Source: an uncultured Sutterella sp. (GTDB lineage: Bacteria; Pseudomonadota; Gammaproteobacteria; Burkholderiales; Burkholderiaceae_F). Taken from it: a stretch of 64,000 nucleotides of DNA. Positions 27,290 to 35,804 of this stretch are shown piece by piece (position 1 is the stretch's first letter; each line of letters opens with the position of its first letter). The notes under the pieces are model-generated. The model did not search any database, was not told the origin of the DNA, and saw only the letters and a program-made list of their open reading frames with translations. A program made the position numbers and the translations under genes. The DNA lies in assembly GCA_900545275.1 (NCBI GenBank), contig UQYG01000011.1, positions 1 through 64,000 of the forward strand, in the 5' to 3' direction.

Positions 27290-28477
27290 ATGAAAGGATT
27301 CGCCGCGTTTACGCCCACCCGCATTCTATTCGGCGCGGGCTCGCTCTCGCAGCTCTCCGGGAAAGACATCCCCGCGCGCAAGGTGCTGCTCGTCACGGGC
27401 GTCGGAGGAAGTCTCCGGCGAAACGGCACGCTCGCCAAGGTGGAGGCCATGCTCGCGCGCGAAGGAGTCGAATTCGTCGCCTTCCCGTCGGTCGAGCCCA
27501 ATCCTTCGGATGAAACCGTCATGAAGGGGGCCGAGGCCGCTCGTGAAAACGGCTGCGGCGCGCTTCTCGCCGTGGGCGGCGGCTCCGTCATGGACGCGGC
27601 CAAACTCATGGCCGCCATGGCGACAAACGTCGGAACCCTTTGGGATTACGCACAGGCCGGCACGGGCGGAAAGAAGGCTTTCGCGAACGATCCGCTTCCC
27701 TTGATCGCCGTCACGACGACCGCCGGGACGGGTTCCGAAGTGGACGCGGGCGGCGTCATCACGAACCACGTCACGAAGGAAAAGCTGGGCTTCGGCGATC
27801 CGCGTCTTTTCCCGACTGTGGGCGTCGTGGACCCGGAACTCATGCTTACGGTTCCTCCCGCCTACACGGCCTATCAGGGTTTTGACGCGCTCTTCCACGC
27901 CGTCGAGGGCTATGTCTCGGGCGTCGCGACGCCGATGTCGGACGTCTTTGCGAAGGAATCCGTGCGGCTTCTCGCCGCGCATCTTCCCGTTGCGGTTCGC
28001 GACGGATCGAACCTCGAAGCGCGCTCCAAGGTGGCGTTTGCCAGCACGCTCTCGGGGCTCGTCATGGTGACGGGCGGTCTGACGAGCCAGCACGCGCTCG
28101 AGCACAGCCTCTCGGCCCTGCACACGGAACTTCCCCACGGCGCGGGCCTCATTCTCCTCTCGCTTCACTACTTCGGGAAGATGATCGAAAAGGGCGCCTC
28201 GCTCGAGCGCTTCGTCACGATGGCGAAGTGCCTCGGTCACCCCTGTGCGGAACGTCCCGAGGACTTTCTCGTCGCGCTCGCAAACCTCGAGAAGGCCTGC
28301 AGCGTGCTCGACCTTGACGCTTCGGCCTGGGGCTTTGCGCCGGACGACGTCGAGTGGCTCGTCGAAAACGTTCTCGCTACGGGCACCAAGCAGTTTAAGC
28401 GCGACGCCGTGCCCTTTGCGCGAGAAGACCTCGCCGACATCTATGTGAAGACGCTCGCGAAGAAATCTTGTTTCTGA
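27290..28477 (+). CDS. Iron-containing (group III) alcohol dehydrogenase
   Basis: Encodes 395 residues of the Fe-ADH fold, which reduces aldehydes or oxidises primary alcohols with NAD(P)H. The NAD(P) loop GGGSVMDAAK (about 96-105), the TTAGTGSEVD block and metal-ligand positions in the second domain (GFDALFHAVE; SQHALEHSLSALHTELPHGAGL) are intact. It resembles the butanol dehydrogenase/YqhD-type members more than FucO, but specificity is not readable. The start at 27290 has AAGGAG at 7 nt. It is the last gene of the dnaQ-led operon. Confidence 0.88.
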   Translation: MKGFAAFTPTRILFGAGSLSQLSGKDIPARKVLLVTGVGGSLRRNGTLAKVEAMLAREGVEFVAFPSVEPNPSDETVMKGAEAARENGCGALLAVGGGSVMDAAKLMAAMATNVGTLWDYAQAGTGGKKAFANDPLPLIAVTTTAGTGSEVDAGGVITNHVTKEKLGFGDPRLFPTVGVVDPELMLTVPPAYTAYQGFDALFHAVEGYVSGVATPMSDVFAKESVRLLAAHLPVAVRDGSNLEARSKVAFASTLSGLVMVTGGLTSQHALEHSLSALHTELPHGAGLILLSLHYFGKMIEKGASLERFVTMAKCLGHPCAERPEDFLVALANLEKACSVLDLDASAWGFAPDDVEWLVENVLATGTKQFKRDAVPFAREDLADIYVKTLAKKSCF

Positions 28478-28507
28478 GATAAAGATCCGATCGGGAGCTT
28501 AAAAACA

Positions 28508-28536
28508 GGCGGTCGCTTCATTCAGCGACCGCCTCG
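28508..28536. terminator. Hairpin between the alcohol dehydrogenase and IS21 relic
   Basis: 11-bp stem AGGCGGTCGCT/AGCGACCGCCT. The T-rich stretch (GTTTTTAAG) follows on the minus strand, so it best serves the leftward IS transcript, though the stem could stop both. Confidence 0.6.
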
Positions 28537-28539
28537 AGT

Positions 28540-29600
28540 TCCCGGCGCCGTTTCGATTTGCGCCGTGTAGTCCTGTCCCGAAATGACGGTTACGTTGAGG
28601 GCTTTGGCGTCGATCGTCACCGTATCGCCGCGGAAATAAAGTCCCAACGTGCCGTTCGAAAAGAGCGCTTGACAAATACCGGCTTCGTGTCGCCGCGTAC
28701 GTATTTGTTTTTCTGATAGATACGAACCAACCACTCATTCAACGCCTCTTGTAAAGCGGCAGGGGTCGAGATTTTCAAATCCGGTCGCGACTGAATGTAT
28801 GGAATGGCGTTCTCCTTTAGCGTGCGACCGAATCTCTCCACAACCCCCTTGGTCTCGGGTCTGGCCGGGCGGCAAACTCTCGGCGAGATGCCGACCTCGC
28901 GCAACAGCCATACCAGCGAATCATTGAATTGCGCAGGACGATCGCGCCGTTTGGGTTGGGTTACAAGGCCACGATCATTGTCCATAAGAAGTGTGCTCGG
29001 GCATCCGCATCGGGCAATGCACCCTAAAATGCTTCGGAACCAGGACACTTGTTTCATGTCCGGACATACGCGGACATAGGCCTTGTGAGACCAGGGGAAA
29101 ACCGCCTCGAAGAGAGGGACTTTGGTCAGGAAATCGTCGCCGGCGAATTGAAATTTCGTGAGGACGAAATCAATCTGTACCTGAGCGCCGGGCTCGTAAT
29201 GGGCGTCACCGATCGGAACCGGCTGAGAGCGCTTTGCATATGCAGCAAAATCGCTCCTTATGAATCGACGGACCGTACGCGAGGATACCGTAAACCCCTG
29301 CGGTAACCCGTATTCCTGAGGAAACTCACAGAGCACGCGAGCAACAACCTCACTGTTGCTGCGACTGGTCAGGAGCAAATGGAGAAAGGCATCGCGATCA
29401 ACGGATTGAAGCCTGTTGGCTCGGTCAGGCGTAGCGCGCTGTTGTTGCTCGTTTTGGATCGGAAGCGTAACGGTATGCCGTGGCGACCGAACAACCGACG
29501 CTTGCGGCTATCTGTCGATAGGACTGATTTGTCTCTCGGTGCAGGCGCTGAATCCGCTTGGCCTGCGCACTTAACAATGTCATGGAAAACTCCCTAAGGT
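28540..29600 (-). pseudogene. Decayed IS21-family transposase (istA-like)
   Basis: Three frames on the minus strand together make one IstA-like protein. The N-terminal HTH (SYRQIAASVGCSVATAYRYASD) is in one frame up to about 29430. The integrase core (QIDF, MDNDRG, KGVVERFGRTLKEN, the D-D-E residues) is in a second frame (28617-29480). The C-terminal beta part (LGLYFRGDTVTIDAKA) is in a third (28522-28690). At least two frameshifts separate them and no istB ATPase follows, so the element is dead. It sits between the alcohol dehydrogenase operon and the SGNH hydrolase. Confidence 0.85.
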
Positions 29601-29649
29601 GTTTCAAAAAGCCTGTCCGCCTTAGAACGGGCATCAGTTTCAGAATGCA

Positions 29650-29960
29650 CCTCTCGGGAGAAACATGCGTACCGTGAAGTACTTGGCGTTTTAGTCTTCA
29701 ATCAGGGAAAACCAGAATATTTTTCAGTGTTGTTCGGTCTGTATCCGTTTCAATCCACTTGTCCGCGTTTCAGATTCGCCTGACCGAAATCTTTCTTTTT
29801 TGACGTCCGCCAACAGTTTTTGAAGAGATTCCTTAAGAAAGCCGCTCCTAAAATTGTCAAAAACGCAAAATTACATTGCGCAAAACACTCTATAAAAGTT
29901 TCCTTTGGTATCTAAAAATGACTTCAAGCGGTAAACACCTTCAGCCGCGTAGGAGTCATT
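29650..29960. other. Intergenic region: IS end and hydrolase-porin promoter zone
   Basis: AT-rich compared with the neighbourhood. Around 29735-29785 are loosely repeated words (ATCCGTTTCA, TCCGCGTTTCA) that may be the outer end of the IS21-type element. TATAAAAG at about 29891 is a possible -10 without a convincing -35. The ribosome site TAGGAG lies 5 nt before the ATG at 29961. Confidence 0.4.
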
Positions 29961-30791
29961 ATGAAAACAAAGTTTGCATTAGTTGCGGCGACTCTGCTGT
30001 TCGCAGCAACGATGTCAGCGGATGCACTTGAGACAAGCGTTAAGCCGGCAGTTACTGATTTAGGAATCACACCTCAGTCGTACATGCTCGTGGGTAACTC
30101 GTTCACGTTCTACTCGTGTGGCATGCACAACATGATCAACCGTCTTGCACGCGCAGACGGACAGAAAATCCGCCGCAATCGTATGGTGACCATTGGCGGT
30201 GCGGACCTCGGTTGGTTCAATGTATGGGATCTCGTTCGCCCGACCGGTATCGCTTCAACTTATGTCGACCATAAGGACGGCGGCAAAATCAAACGCTTCG
30301 ACTTTACGAAGGAAAAGGTGTTTGACGTCGTTGTTCTGCAGGACAACAGCAAGGGACCGATTGATCCCATGCGAAAGGACACCTTTAAGCAGGCGCTCGA
30401 GCGTCATACCGTCGATCTGACTGCTATCGGTATCAAGCCGATGGTCATGATGACCTGGGCCTGGGAAGGCAAACCGGAAATGACGAAGCAACTTGCGGAT
30501 GCCACGACGACTGCGGCCAATGAAAACAACATCATGGTAGTCCCCGCCGGACTCGCATTTGCCGAGGCACTGCGTCTGAACCCCAAACTGAAGCTTTATC
30601 GCCCAGACCATTTCCATCCGTCGGCGATCGGTACTTATCTCGCCGGTTGCGTGCTCTACGCCACTATGTTCCATCGCACGCCTGTCGGCCTCAATTTCTA
30701 CGGAGTCGACCCTGTGGAACCTGAAACAGCCAAATTCCTGCAGCAGGTCGCCTGGGATACCACTACGGAATTTTTCGGTTGGAAGAAATAA
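29961..30791 (+). CDS. Secreted SGNH/GDSL-type hydrolase
   Basis: Encodes 276 residues with a Sec signal (LVAATLLFAATMSADALE). The SGNH blocks are visible: block I as MLVGNSFTFYS (Ser as nucleophile), a VVLQDNSKG block, and block V DHFHPSAIGTYLAG, which supplies the catalytic Asp and His. SGNH enzymes act on esters of carbohydrates, lipids or peptidoglycan. It is followed by a porin after 15 bp, so the pair is co-transcribed. This suggests periplasmic or surface processing of a substrate taken up through that porin, which is an inference from position. Confidence 0.8.
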   Translation: MKTKFALVAATLLFAATMSADALETSVKPAVTDLGITPQSYMLVGNSFTFYSCGMHNMINRLARADGQKIRRNRMVTIGGADLGWFNVWDLVRPTGIASTYVDHKDGGKIKRFDFTKEKVFDVVVLQDNSKGPIDPMRKDTFKQALERHTVDLTAIGIKPMVMMTWAWEGKPEMTKQLADATTTAANENNIMVVPAGLAFAEALRLNPKLKLYRPDHFHPSAIGTYLAGCVLYATMFHRTPVGLNFYGVDPVEPETAKFLQQVAWDTTTEFFGWKK

Positions 30792-30806
30792 CAGAGAGAA
30801 CACACC

Positions 30807-31940
30807 ATGCATCTGAAGAAAATTGCTGCCTCCATCGCCGCTCTCGGTGCAGTCACGTTCGCACACGCCGCCAACGTAGAGTTCTACGGTTCGATCGACA
30901 ACAGTGTTTCCTACATAAAGGCTAAGGGCCAAAACGGTCAGGCTTCTATGTACGCATCCAACGACAGCTCCCCCAAGCTCGGTCTCACCGGCAAGGAAGA
31001 CATCGGCAACGGTCATTTCGTCCGCTTCAAGCTTGAAAACGGCTACTCTGCCGATACTGGCGAATTAGCCGTGAACGGATCCATCTTCAACCGCGAATCG
31101 TCGCTGACCGTCGGCGGCAGTTGGGGAGAAGTGACTTTCGGCCGCCTCGGTACGTTCTTCACGGGTATCGGTACCTACGGTCAGATCGGTAAGATGAGCA
31201 TCAATCCATGCGGCACCAACTGGCATGATGCGGCTATGAGCGGCGCTTTCACGACAACCGGTCAGGTAAGCAACGCGATCGTCTATCAAGGTGACATCAA
31301 TCCCAATCTGACGTTCCTTGCTCTCTATTCGAACGGGGCGGAAAAGAATGACTGGGCCGACGAAGATCATCTCTATCAGCTCGCTCTTCGCTATAAGAAC
31401 GGCGACCTGACCATGGGCACGATATACACCATGACCGATTACGGCAACGCAACGACGACTTCCAGCTCGGATTCAAAGAAGGGGCACAACCTCCTCTTTA
31501 CGGCGAGCAAACAGGTCTGGGGTTCCACGCGCATCTATGCTGCCTACCAGCACGTCTGGGACAATCGTCAGATCGGCGGCGGCAAGTCCGTCTACAAGGC
31601 CTCCGACATGTTCTCGACAGCCGACGTGAAGAACAGCGGCTCCGCTCTTGACGCCGATGCCTTCATGCTCGGCATCAAGCATCCGTTCCTCGGCGGTAGC
31701 CTTGGATCCAAGGTCATGGTGGTTCATGCGAAATGGAACGGCTCGCACGCCGCCGACAAGGAAACTTCAGGCACGCGCTGGGTTGTTGCGAGCAAGTATC
31801 GTTATGACCTGAGCAAGCGTACCTACGTTTATCTGCTCGGCTCCTGGGCCCACGGTGACGGTATGTTTACCAACACCGATAAGGTTGAAGCCACCGCGTC
31901 TCGCTACATGGCTGCTCTCGGTATGACCCATAAGTTCTGA
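30807..31940 (+). CDS. General outer-membrane porin (Neisseria/Burkholderia type)
   Basis: Encodes 377 residues. The signal peptide MHLKKIAASIAALGAVTFAHA is followed by the 16-strand porin sequence typical of betaproteobacteria: NVEFYGSIDNSVSYIK at the start, LGLTGKEDIGNGHFVRFKLENGY, GGSWGEVTFGRLGTF and the C-terminal AALGMTHKF with the terminal Phe needed for barrel assembly. It forms trimeric diffusion channels for small solutes. Co-transcribed with the upstream SGNH hydrolase and closed by a strong terminator. Confidence 0.93.
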   Translation: MHLKKIAASIAALGAVTFAHAANVEFYGSIDNSVSYIKAKGQNGQASMYASNDSSPKLGLTGKEDIGNGHFVRFKLENGYSADTGELAVNGSIFNRESSLTVGGSWGEVTFGRLGTFFTGIGTYGQIGKMSINPCGTNWHDAAMSGAFTTTGQVSNAIVYQGDINPNLTFLALYSNGAEKNDWADEDHLYQLALRYKNGDLTMGTIYTMTDYGNATTTSSSDSKKGHNLLFTASKQVWGSTRIYAAYQHVWDNRQIGGGKSVYKASDMFSTADVKNSGSALDADAFMLGIKHPFLGGSLGSKVMVVHAKWNGSHAADKETSGTRWVVASKYRYDLSKRTYVYLLGSWAHGDGMFTNTDKVEATASRYMAALGMTHKF

Positions 31941-31985
31941 GCTTCAAACTGAGTCTGATTTTCCTCTCTGACAGAGTCTTTTTTT

Positions 31986-32019
31986 AGAGATCCCGTTGTC
32001 TTTACGGGATCTCTTTTTT
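31986..32019 (+). terminator. Terminator after porin
   Basis: Perfect 11-bp stem AGAGATCCCGT (31986-31996)/ACGGGATCTCT (32004-32014) followed by six T. Confidence 0.9.
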
Positions 32020-32304
32020 CACCGCACTCTCTGCTAACTCCATAATTAACACTGTCTCCCTCCTCGAGAATGAAAGTGACCGTTCTTTAGGAAGCTCTTC
32101 AAAACCCCCATCTCTGAGCGATCGGGCAAGCAGTTTTATTTAAGGGCTCCTGACTAGGGGCTGAAAAGCGTCGAAAGTTCCCCTGAACGGTAGCGGTATT
32201 TGTCAAGCGATCTTTCCGAAAATGTTCAACTGTTCTGAGCCATTAAAACTTCGTACAGGGGCTTTGCCCCTACGCTTCGCTACACCAGGATATTTTTAAA
32301 ACAT
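32020..32304. other. Intergenic interval, porin to IS element
   Basis: No gene. A GGGGC-tttGCCCC hairpin with TAC flanks lies at about 32259-32274. The rest is AT-rich and featureless. Confidence 0.4.
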
Positions 32305-32346
32305 GAATAGGGAGGGCTCTGCGTGCGCGCAGGGCCCTCCCTATTC
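32305..32346. repeat. Long palindrome at the 3' side of the IS3-type transposase
   Basis: GAATAGGGAGGG pairs with CCCTCCCTATTC around a GC-rich centre. It can act as a terminator for either direction or mark the element's 3' end. It lies about 30 bp beyond the transposase stop. Confidence 0.6.
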
Positions 32347-32375
32347 AGTCTCGGGCGCGTCGGGCTTGTCCGGGT

Positions 32376-33353
32376 TCAGCCACTGGCTTCCAGAGGGCGT
32401 GCAGTCCCATACGCGGCCCCTGATCCAGCGATCAGGGTGACGCTCACGTGCTCGTTCAACCACCTGCTACGAGCCTTCAAGACGGCTTCATCGGTCCCGT
32501 CGAAGCGGCTCTTGGGAGTGACCCAGTTGACGCCGCTGTGATAGCTCTGTTCGTTGTAACGCGACAGGTAACCTTCGAGCCACTGCTGAGCAACCTCAAT
32601 TGATTCAAATCCCTTGCGAGGGTAACGACCAGTGTACTTCAGCGATCGGAAGAACGACTCTGAGTAAGGATTGTCGTTGCTGACACGTGGCCGACTGTGG
32701 GAGCTGATGATGCCCCATTGCTCGAGTAATGCCTTCGTTTCATTGGCCTTCATGGAGGCTCCGTTGTCGGAGTGAACGACCAACGAGCGCGGTCGTATAC
32801 CGTACTTGTGGATGGCCTCGTTCAAAAACGTCCTGGCGTATTCAGCGTTGTCTGCGTCGTAGACCTTGGCGTGCACGGCAAGGCGGCTGAAGACGTCCAC
32901 TATGACATAGGCGTAGAAGAACTTCCCTTTGTAACGTGCGTCCCGGAGATAGGTGATATCCCACATCCACACCTGATTGGGGCCCGTTGCTTCGAAGCTG
33001 GTCGGCTTGTGACGCTTTACGCCCTGGCGTGTGCCGTCGCGTCGCGCATTGACTCCCGCGTCTTTCATCACGCGGTAGATTGTCGAGAGCGAACCGTAGT
33101 ACTCGCCCTTGTCGAGCAGGGTCCAGAAGGCTTGCGCGTAACTCAAGTCGACAACGTCGGGGCGCGTCAAACGCTCGATCAAAGTCTTTCGCTCTTCCTC
33201 GGACAAAGCGTTGCGCGGCTTGAAGTTGGAGCGATCCTGCCGACCGTCCTTGAGTTCCTTGCCCTCAGTAATCTGCTTGCGCCAGTTGCGGAAGGTACGG
33301 TCGGTCAACCCAAGGCACTGACATGCCTTCGGCAACGAAGCGCCGTTGTTCAC
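32376..33353 (-). CDS. IS3-family DDE transposase
   Basis: 325 residues from a GTG start. The same frame stays open upstream through about 28 more residues (SAGDLGGQGKLISGQ...) to the poly-A run, so the true protein may be longer or made by frameshifting at that A-run, as in many IS3 elements. Residues 1-30 form an HTH (SLPKACQCLGLTDRTFRNWRK). The retroviral-integrase core carries D (WMWDITYL), D (VVHSDNGA) and E (NPYSESFFRSLK). Downstream YHSGVNWVTP is typical for IS3-type OrfB. The catalytic triad is intact. Confidence 0.88.
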   Translation of the reverse strand: MNNGASLPKACQCLGLTDRTFRNWRKQITEGKELKDGRQDRSNFKPRNALSEEERKTLIERLTRPDVVDLSYAQAFWTLLDKGEYYGSLSTIYRVMKDAGVNARRDGTRQGVKRHKPTSFEATGPNQVWMWDITYLRDARYKGKFFYAYVIVDVFSRLAVHAKVYDADNAEYARTFLNEAIHKYGIRPRSLVVHSDNGASMKANETKALLEQWGIISSHSRPRVSNDNPYSESFFRSLKYTGRYPRKGFESIEVAQQWLEGYLSRYNEQSYHSGVNWVTPKSRFDGTDEAVLKARSRWLNEHVSVTLIAGSGAAYGTARPLEASG

Positions 33354-33442
33354 AGCTTCCTTGATCAGCTCGTAGGCTTCGCGGCGATCTTGGCCACTGA
33401 TCAGTTTTCCTTGTCCCCCCAGATCGCCTGCGCTTTTTTTTC

Positions 33443-33614
33443 ATGAAAGTCGGGTGTCGAAGGCGCGTCCTGGCCAGGGAACGGATGCAAAGGGACGAAG
33501 TGCCTTGAAACTCGCAGCTTCAAGCACGACCTGACGTATAGGAATTTAGCTCAGAGGCCTATGTTTTAGGCTCTGGCACAATCTTCTACGTCTACTAGAA
33601 TTTCTCCGGTCTTT
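33443..33614. other. Junction sequence beyond the IS element
   Basis: No gene supported. A reverse-strand frame here continues open into the transposase frame (VSRHFVPLHPF...), which may be a relic of the interrupted locus. Confidence 0.3.
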
Positions 33615-33893
33615 TCAACCACAAGCAGGCCGTCGCGGAGCGTCAATCCGGCCGTTCTGATCGCGGTCGTCATCGCAGCGGTCACTTTCTAGACGTTGAC
33701 GTCTCTCAGCGTCGTTGAAGAGACTTCGCGGTACGGAGTGCGACTTTCGAGGATCGAGAAGATGATTCGCGCCAACAGATGAGCCATCGCCATAACCCCT
33801 CTCAGCCTGCCTTTCTTGATCGCGAACGCCTGGAATCTTTGAAAGAGTGCATAATTGGACGGGGCTTTCGGCATTTCTGGTTTTCCATATCAA
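33615..33893 (-). pseudogene. Transposase-like remnant
   Basis: A minus-strand frame, partly open across a stop codon at about 33688, reads AIKKGRLRGVMAMAHLLARIIFSILESRTPYRE. This resembles the C-terminal helical region of IS110-type transposases. It continues after the stop with LTLRDGLLVVEKTGEILVDVEDCA. No N-terminal part is present. I regard it as a fragment. Family assignment is tentative. Confidence 0.4.
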
Positions 33894-34117
33894 AAAGACT
33901 CGGGGGCTCCTCTATGTTGCCTCACAGGAGGTACCGTTTCGCCTGACGCAGAACACCGGTGCGCGAGAAAGAACGTCTGCGGCGTCCAACCTGCACCATC
34001 ATCTCGGAGAACCCCGGTACTCGGTTTCCAACGAATTTTGCAGCCGCAAGGTTCCTGTATGGGGACTTCGGCCTGTAGGCCCGCGACCGGCAGAAATGCC
34101 GATTGCGAATACGACAA

Positions 34118-34141
34118 GGCCCGGTGCGGGAACACCGGGCC
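34118..34141. terminator. GC-rich hairpin
   Basis: 9-bp perfect stem GGCCCGGTG/CACCGGGCC with a 6-nt loop, in a gene-free stretch. No long T run follows. It may be the terminator of a lost gene. Confidence 0.4.
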
Positions 34142-34211
34142 GAGTCATTTCTCACAGAGAGGTGATAATGGTTCGACTACCTGCCCTCTCGCAAGAAATA
34201 GTACTTCCGAT

Positions 34212-34658
34212 TGACTATCAGAAACTGTAGCGCACGCCCACACGGGCGACAACAATTTCTTCGACAACACCGCCAACGGCGAAGCGAACGACATCCAGAA
34301 CGAAGGCAAACTGACGGTTGCCGACGGAACGACGACTCTCAACAGCGGCATCGTCAGCAATGGTTCGCTCACTTTGACGAAGGCGACGCTTGGTCTTGGT
34401 GACACCTCCTACATTGAAACGTTGGACGCTACGGAAGCTACGCTTGCTCTGGATACGACGGACTTCGAAGTCGTCAACAACCAGATCCAAGATTTGTCTC
34501 TAACGACCACGGGTAGCGTCAATGATGCACTCAACGGCGATGTGGACGCGCTCAGGGCAAAGATCAGTGGAGAAACAAAGAGCCTAAAAAAGCTTCGACC
34601 GATCGGAAAGAGTTCGAATGAAGAACGATCGTACGGGCATGAATCCTATCGGAGGTAG
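34212..34658 (+). pseudogene. Orphan fragment of an autotransporter or adhesin passenger
   Basis: An open frame without a start reads TGDNNFFDNTANGEANDIQNEGK and continues with ADGTTTLNSGIVSNGSLTLTKATLGLGD. This is typical beta-helical passenger sequence of repeated G/N/T strands. There is no signal peptide before it and no barrel after it, and the frame runs into unrelated sequence near 34590. It is a leftover from a deleted autotransporter gene, next to transposase relics. Confidence 0.6.
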
Positions 34659-34666
34659 GATGACAC

Positions 34667-35485
34667 TCACCCGAGACCGACGTCGAGGGCCATCATGAGG
34701 ACGAACCCCGCGACGACCGAGAGCGTCCCCGCGTCGGAGTGTTCGGTGAGATGCGCCGACGGAATCAGTTCCTCGACGACCACGTAGATCATGGCCCCCG
34801 CCGCAAAGGCTAGGAACCACGGCAGAAGCGCTCCGGTCGTGCCGACGAGCAGCACGGCGAGCACGCCGAATACGAGTTCGGCGAGCCCGGAAACGGATCC
34901 CGCAAGGAAGGCCTTCCAGCGGGGCATGCCGTCCTGCATCAGGGGCAAGGCGACGGCCGCGCCTTCCGGAATGTTCTGAATCCCCATGCCGAGCGCCAAT
35001 GCAAGGGCGCCCGCTAGAAGCGACGGATCGTCCGCGGCCATGCCGATCGAAAGCCCCACGGACATGCCTTCGGGGATGTTGTGAAGCGTAACGGCGAGAA
35101 AGAGAAGCGTCGAGCGCGCCAGTTTCGTCTTCGGGCCTTCCGACTCCTTGGCGCCCGGGTGCAGGTGCGGAAGCAGCCGGTCGAGCGAAAAGATGAAGAA
35201 AACGCCCATGAGAAAGCCGCCGACGGCGGGTAAGAGAGGAGAGTCGCCGCGCGCCTCCACCATGTCCATCGCCGGGATGAGGAGCGACCAGACGGACGCG
35301 GCCACCATCACCCCCGCGGCAAATCCGAGCGAGACGGTCTGCATGAAGGCGTTGTGCACGCGTCCGGGAAGGAGCACGACCGCCGCCCCCACGGCCGTCA
35401 TGAAGAAGGTGAAGCCCGTGGCGCCCGCCGCCGCGGCGACGGGGGAGGCGTGCGAGAGAGTGTCGAGGAAAAGCGAATCGAGCAT
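34667..35485 (-). CDS. ZIP-family divalent metal transporter (ZupT-like)
   Basis: Encodes 272 residues with about eight membrane helices. The paired metal-binding motifs LHNIPEGMSVG and IQNIPEGAAVA, in helices IV and V, are diagnostic of the GufA/ZupT branch of ZIP transporters, which import Zn2+ and other divalent ions. A His-containing cytoplasmic loop (HLHPGAKESEG) lies in the middle. The start at 35485 fits the ATG. No regulator site was recognised upstream. It is a single gene. Confidence 0.88.
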   Translation of the reverse strand: MLDSLFLDTLSHASPVAAAAGATGFTFFMTAVGAAVVLLPGRVHNAFMQTVSLGFAAGVMVAASVWSLLIPAMDMVEARGDSPLLPAVGGFLMGVFFIFSLDRLLPHLHPGAKESEGPKTKLARSTLLFLAVTLHNIPEGMSVGLSIGMAADDPSLLAGALALALGMGIQNIPEGAAVALPLMQDGMPRWKAFLAGSVSGLAELVFGVLAVLLVGTTGALLPWFLAFAAGAMIYVVVEELIPSAHLTEHSDAGTLSVVAGFVLMMALDVGLG

Positions 35486-35804
35486 GCGGGAAATTTATTG
35501 AGAGAGATTCTTATCTGTAGTGTATCGATAGACTACCGCAAAGACGGGCGATTCGGCGGAAAGGACGTCATCCGCCTTTTTATCGGAGAGATTGAAAATG
35601 ACAAAGTCGACGACGGGGATGTGGACGGGATTCTCCGTCTTTCGCATCCGGCTCGATTCCGGGGCGTCGCATGCCGTCTCCGCGTCGCCGAGACCGGCAG
35701 GCCCGTCTCATCGGACCTGCCGTGTCCCGAGCGCAATTCCATTCTTTGAGGCGGACCGTGCGCGAAGACGCGGTCCGTCCTTTGCACGTCCTTTTCTTCT
35801 TTCG
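35486..35804. other. Intergenic interval with three hairpins
   Basis: No supported gene. GGCGGA (35555-35560)/TCCGCC (35571-35576) is followed by TTTTT on the + strand. CGGCAGG (35695-35701)/CCTGCCG (35716-35722) is a second hairpin. A GGACCG/CGGTCC hairpin near 35755-35782 lies just beyond the ABC-protein stop and may terminate that gene. The first could end an unseen + strand RNA. Confidence 0.4.

Larger units (their letters stand above)
32305..33442 (-). mobile_element. IS3-type insertion element, copy 2
   Basis: Contains one long transposase frame and a terminal palindrome. The upstream limit is set by loss of identity with the copy at 1-136, which happens exactly at the poly-T run 33434-33442. 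Terminal inverted repeats and target duplications could not be confidently placed. Confidence 0.7.

Noticed and set aside
35486..35520. Fur or Zur box upstream of the ZIP transporter
   Set aside because: The AT-rich stretch does not match either consensus well enough to call.
35553..35581. Terminator of a + strand gene near 35.55 kb
   Set aside because: There is no + strand gene upstream of it. Only the hairpin and T run are seen, so it is noted but not assigned.
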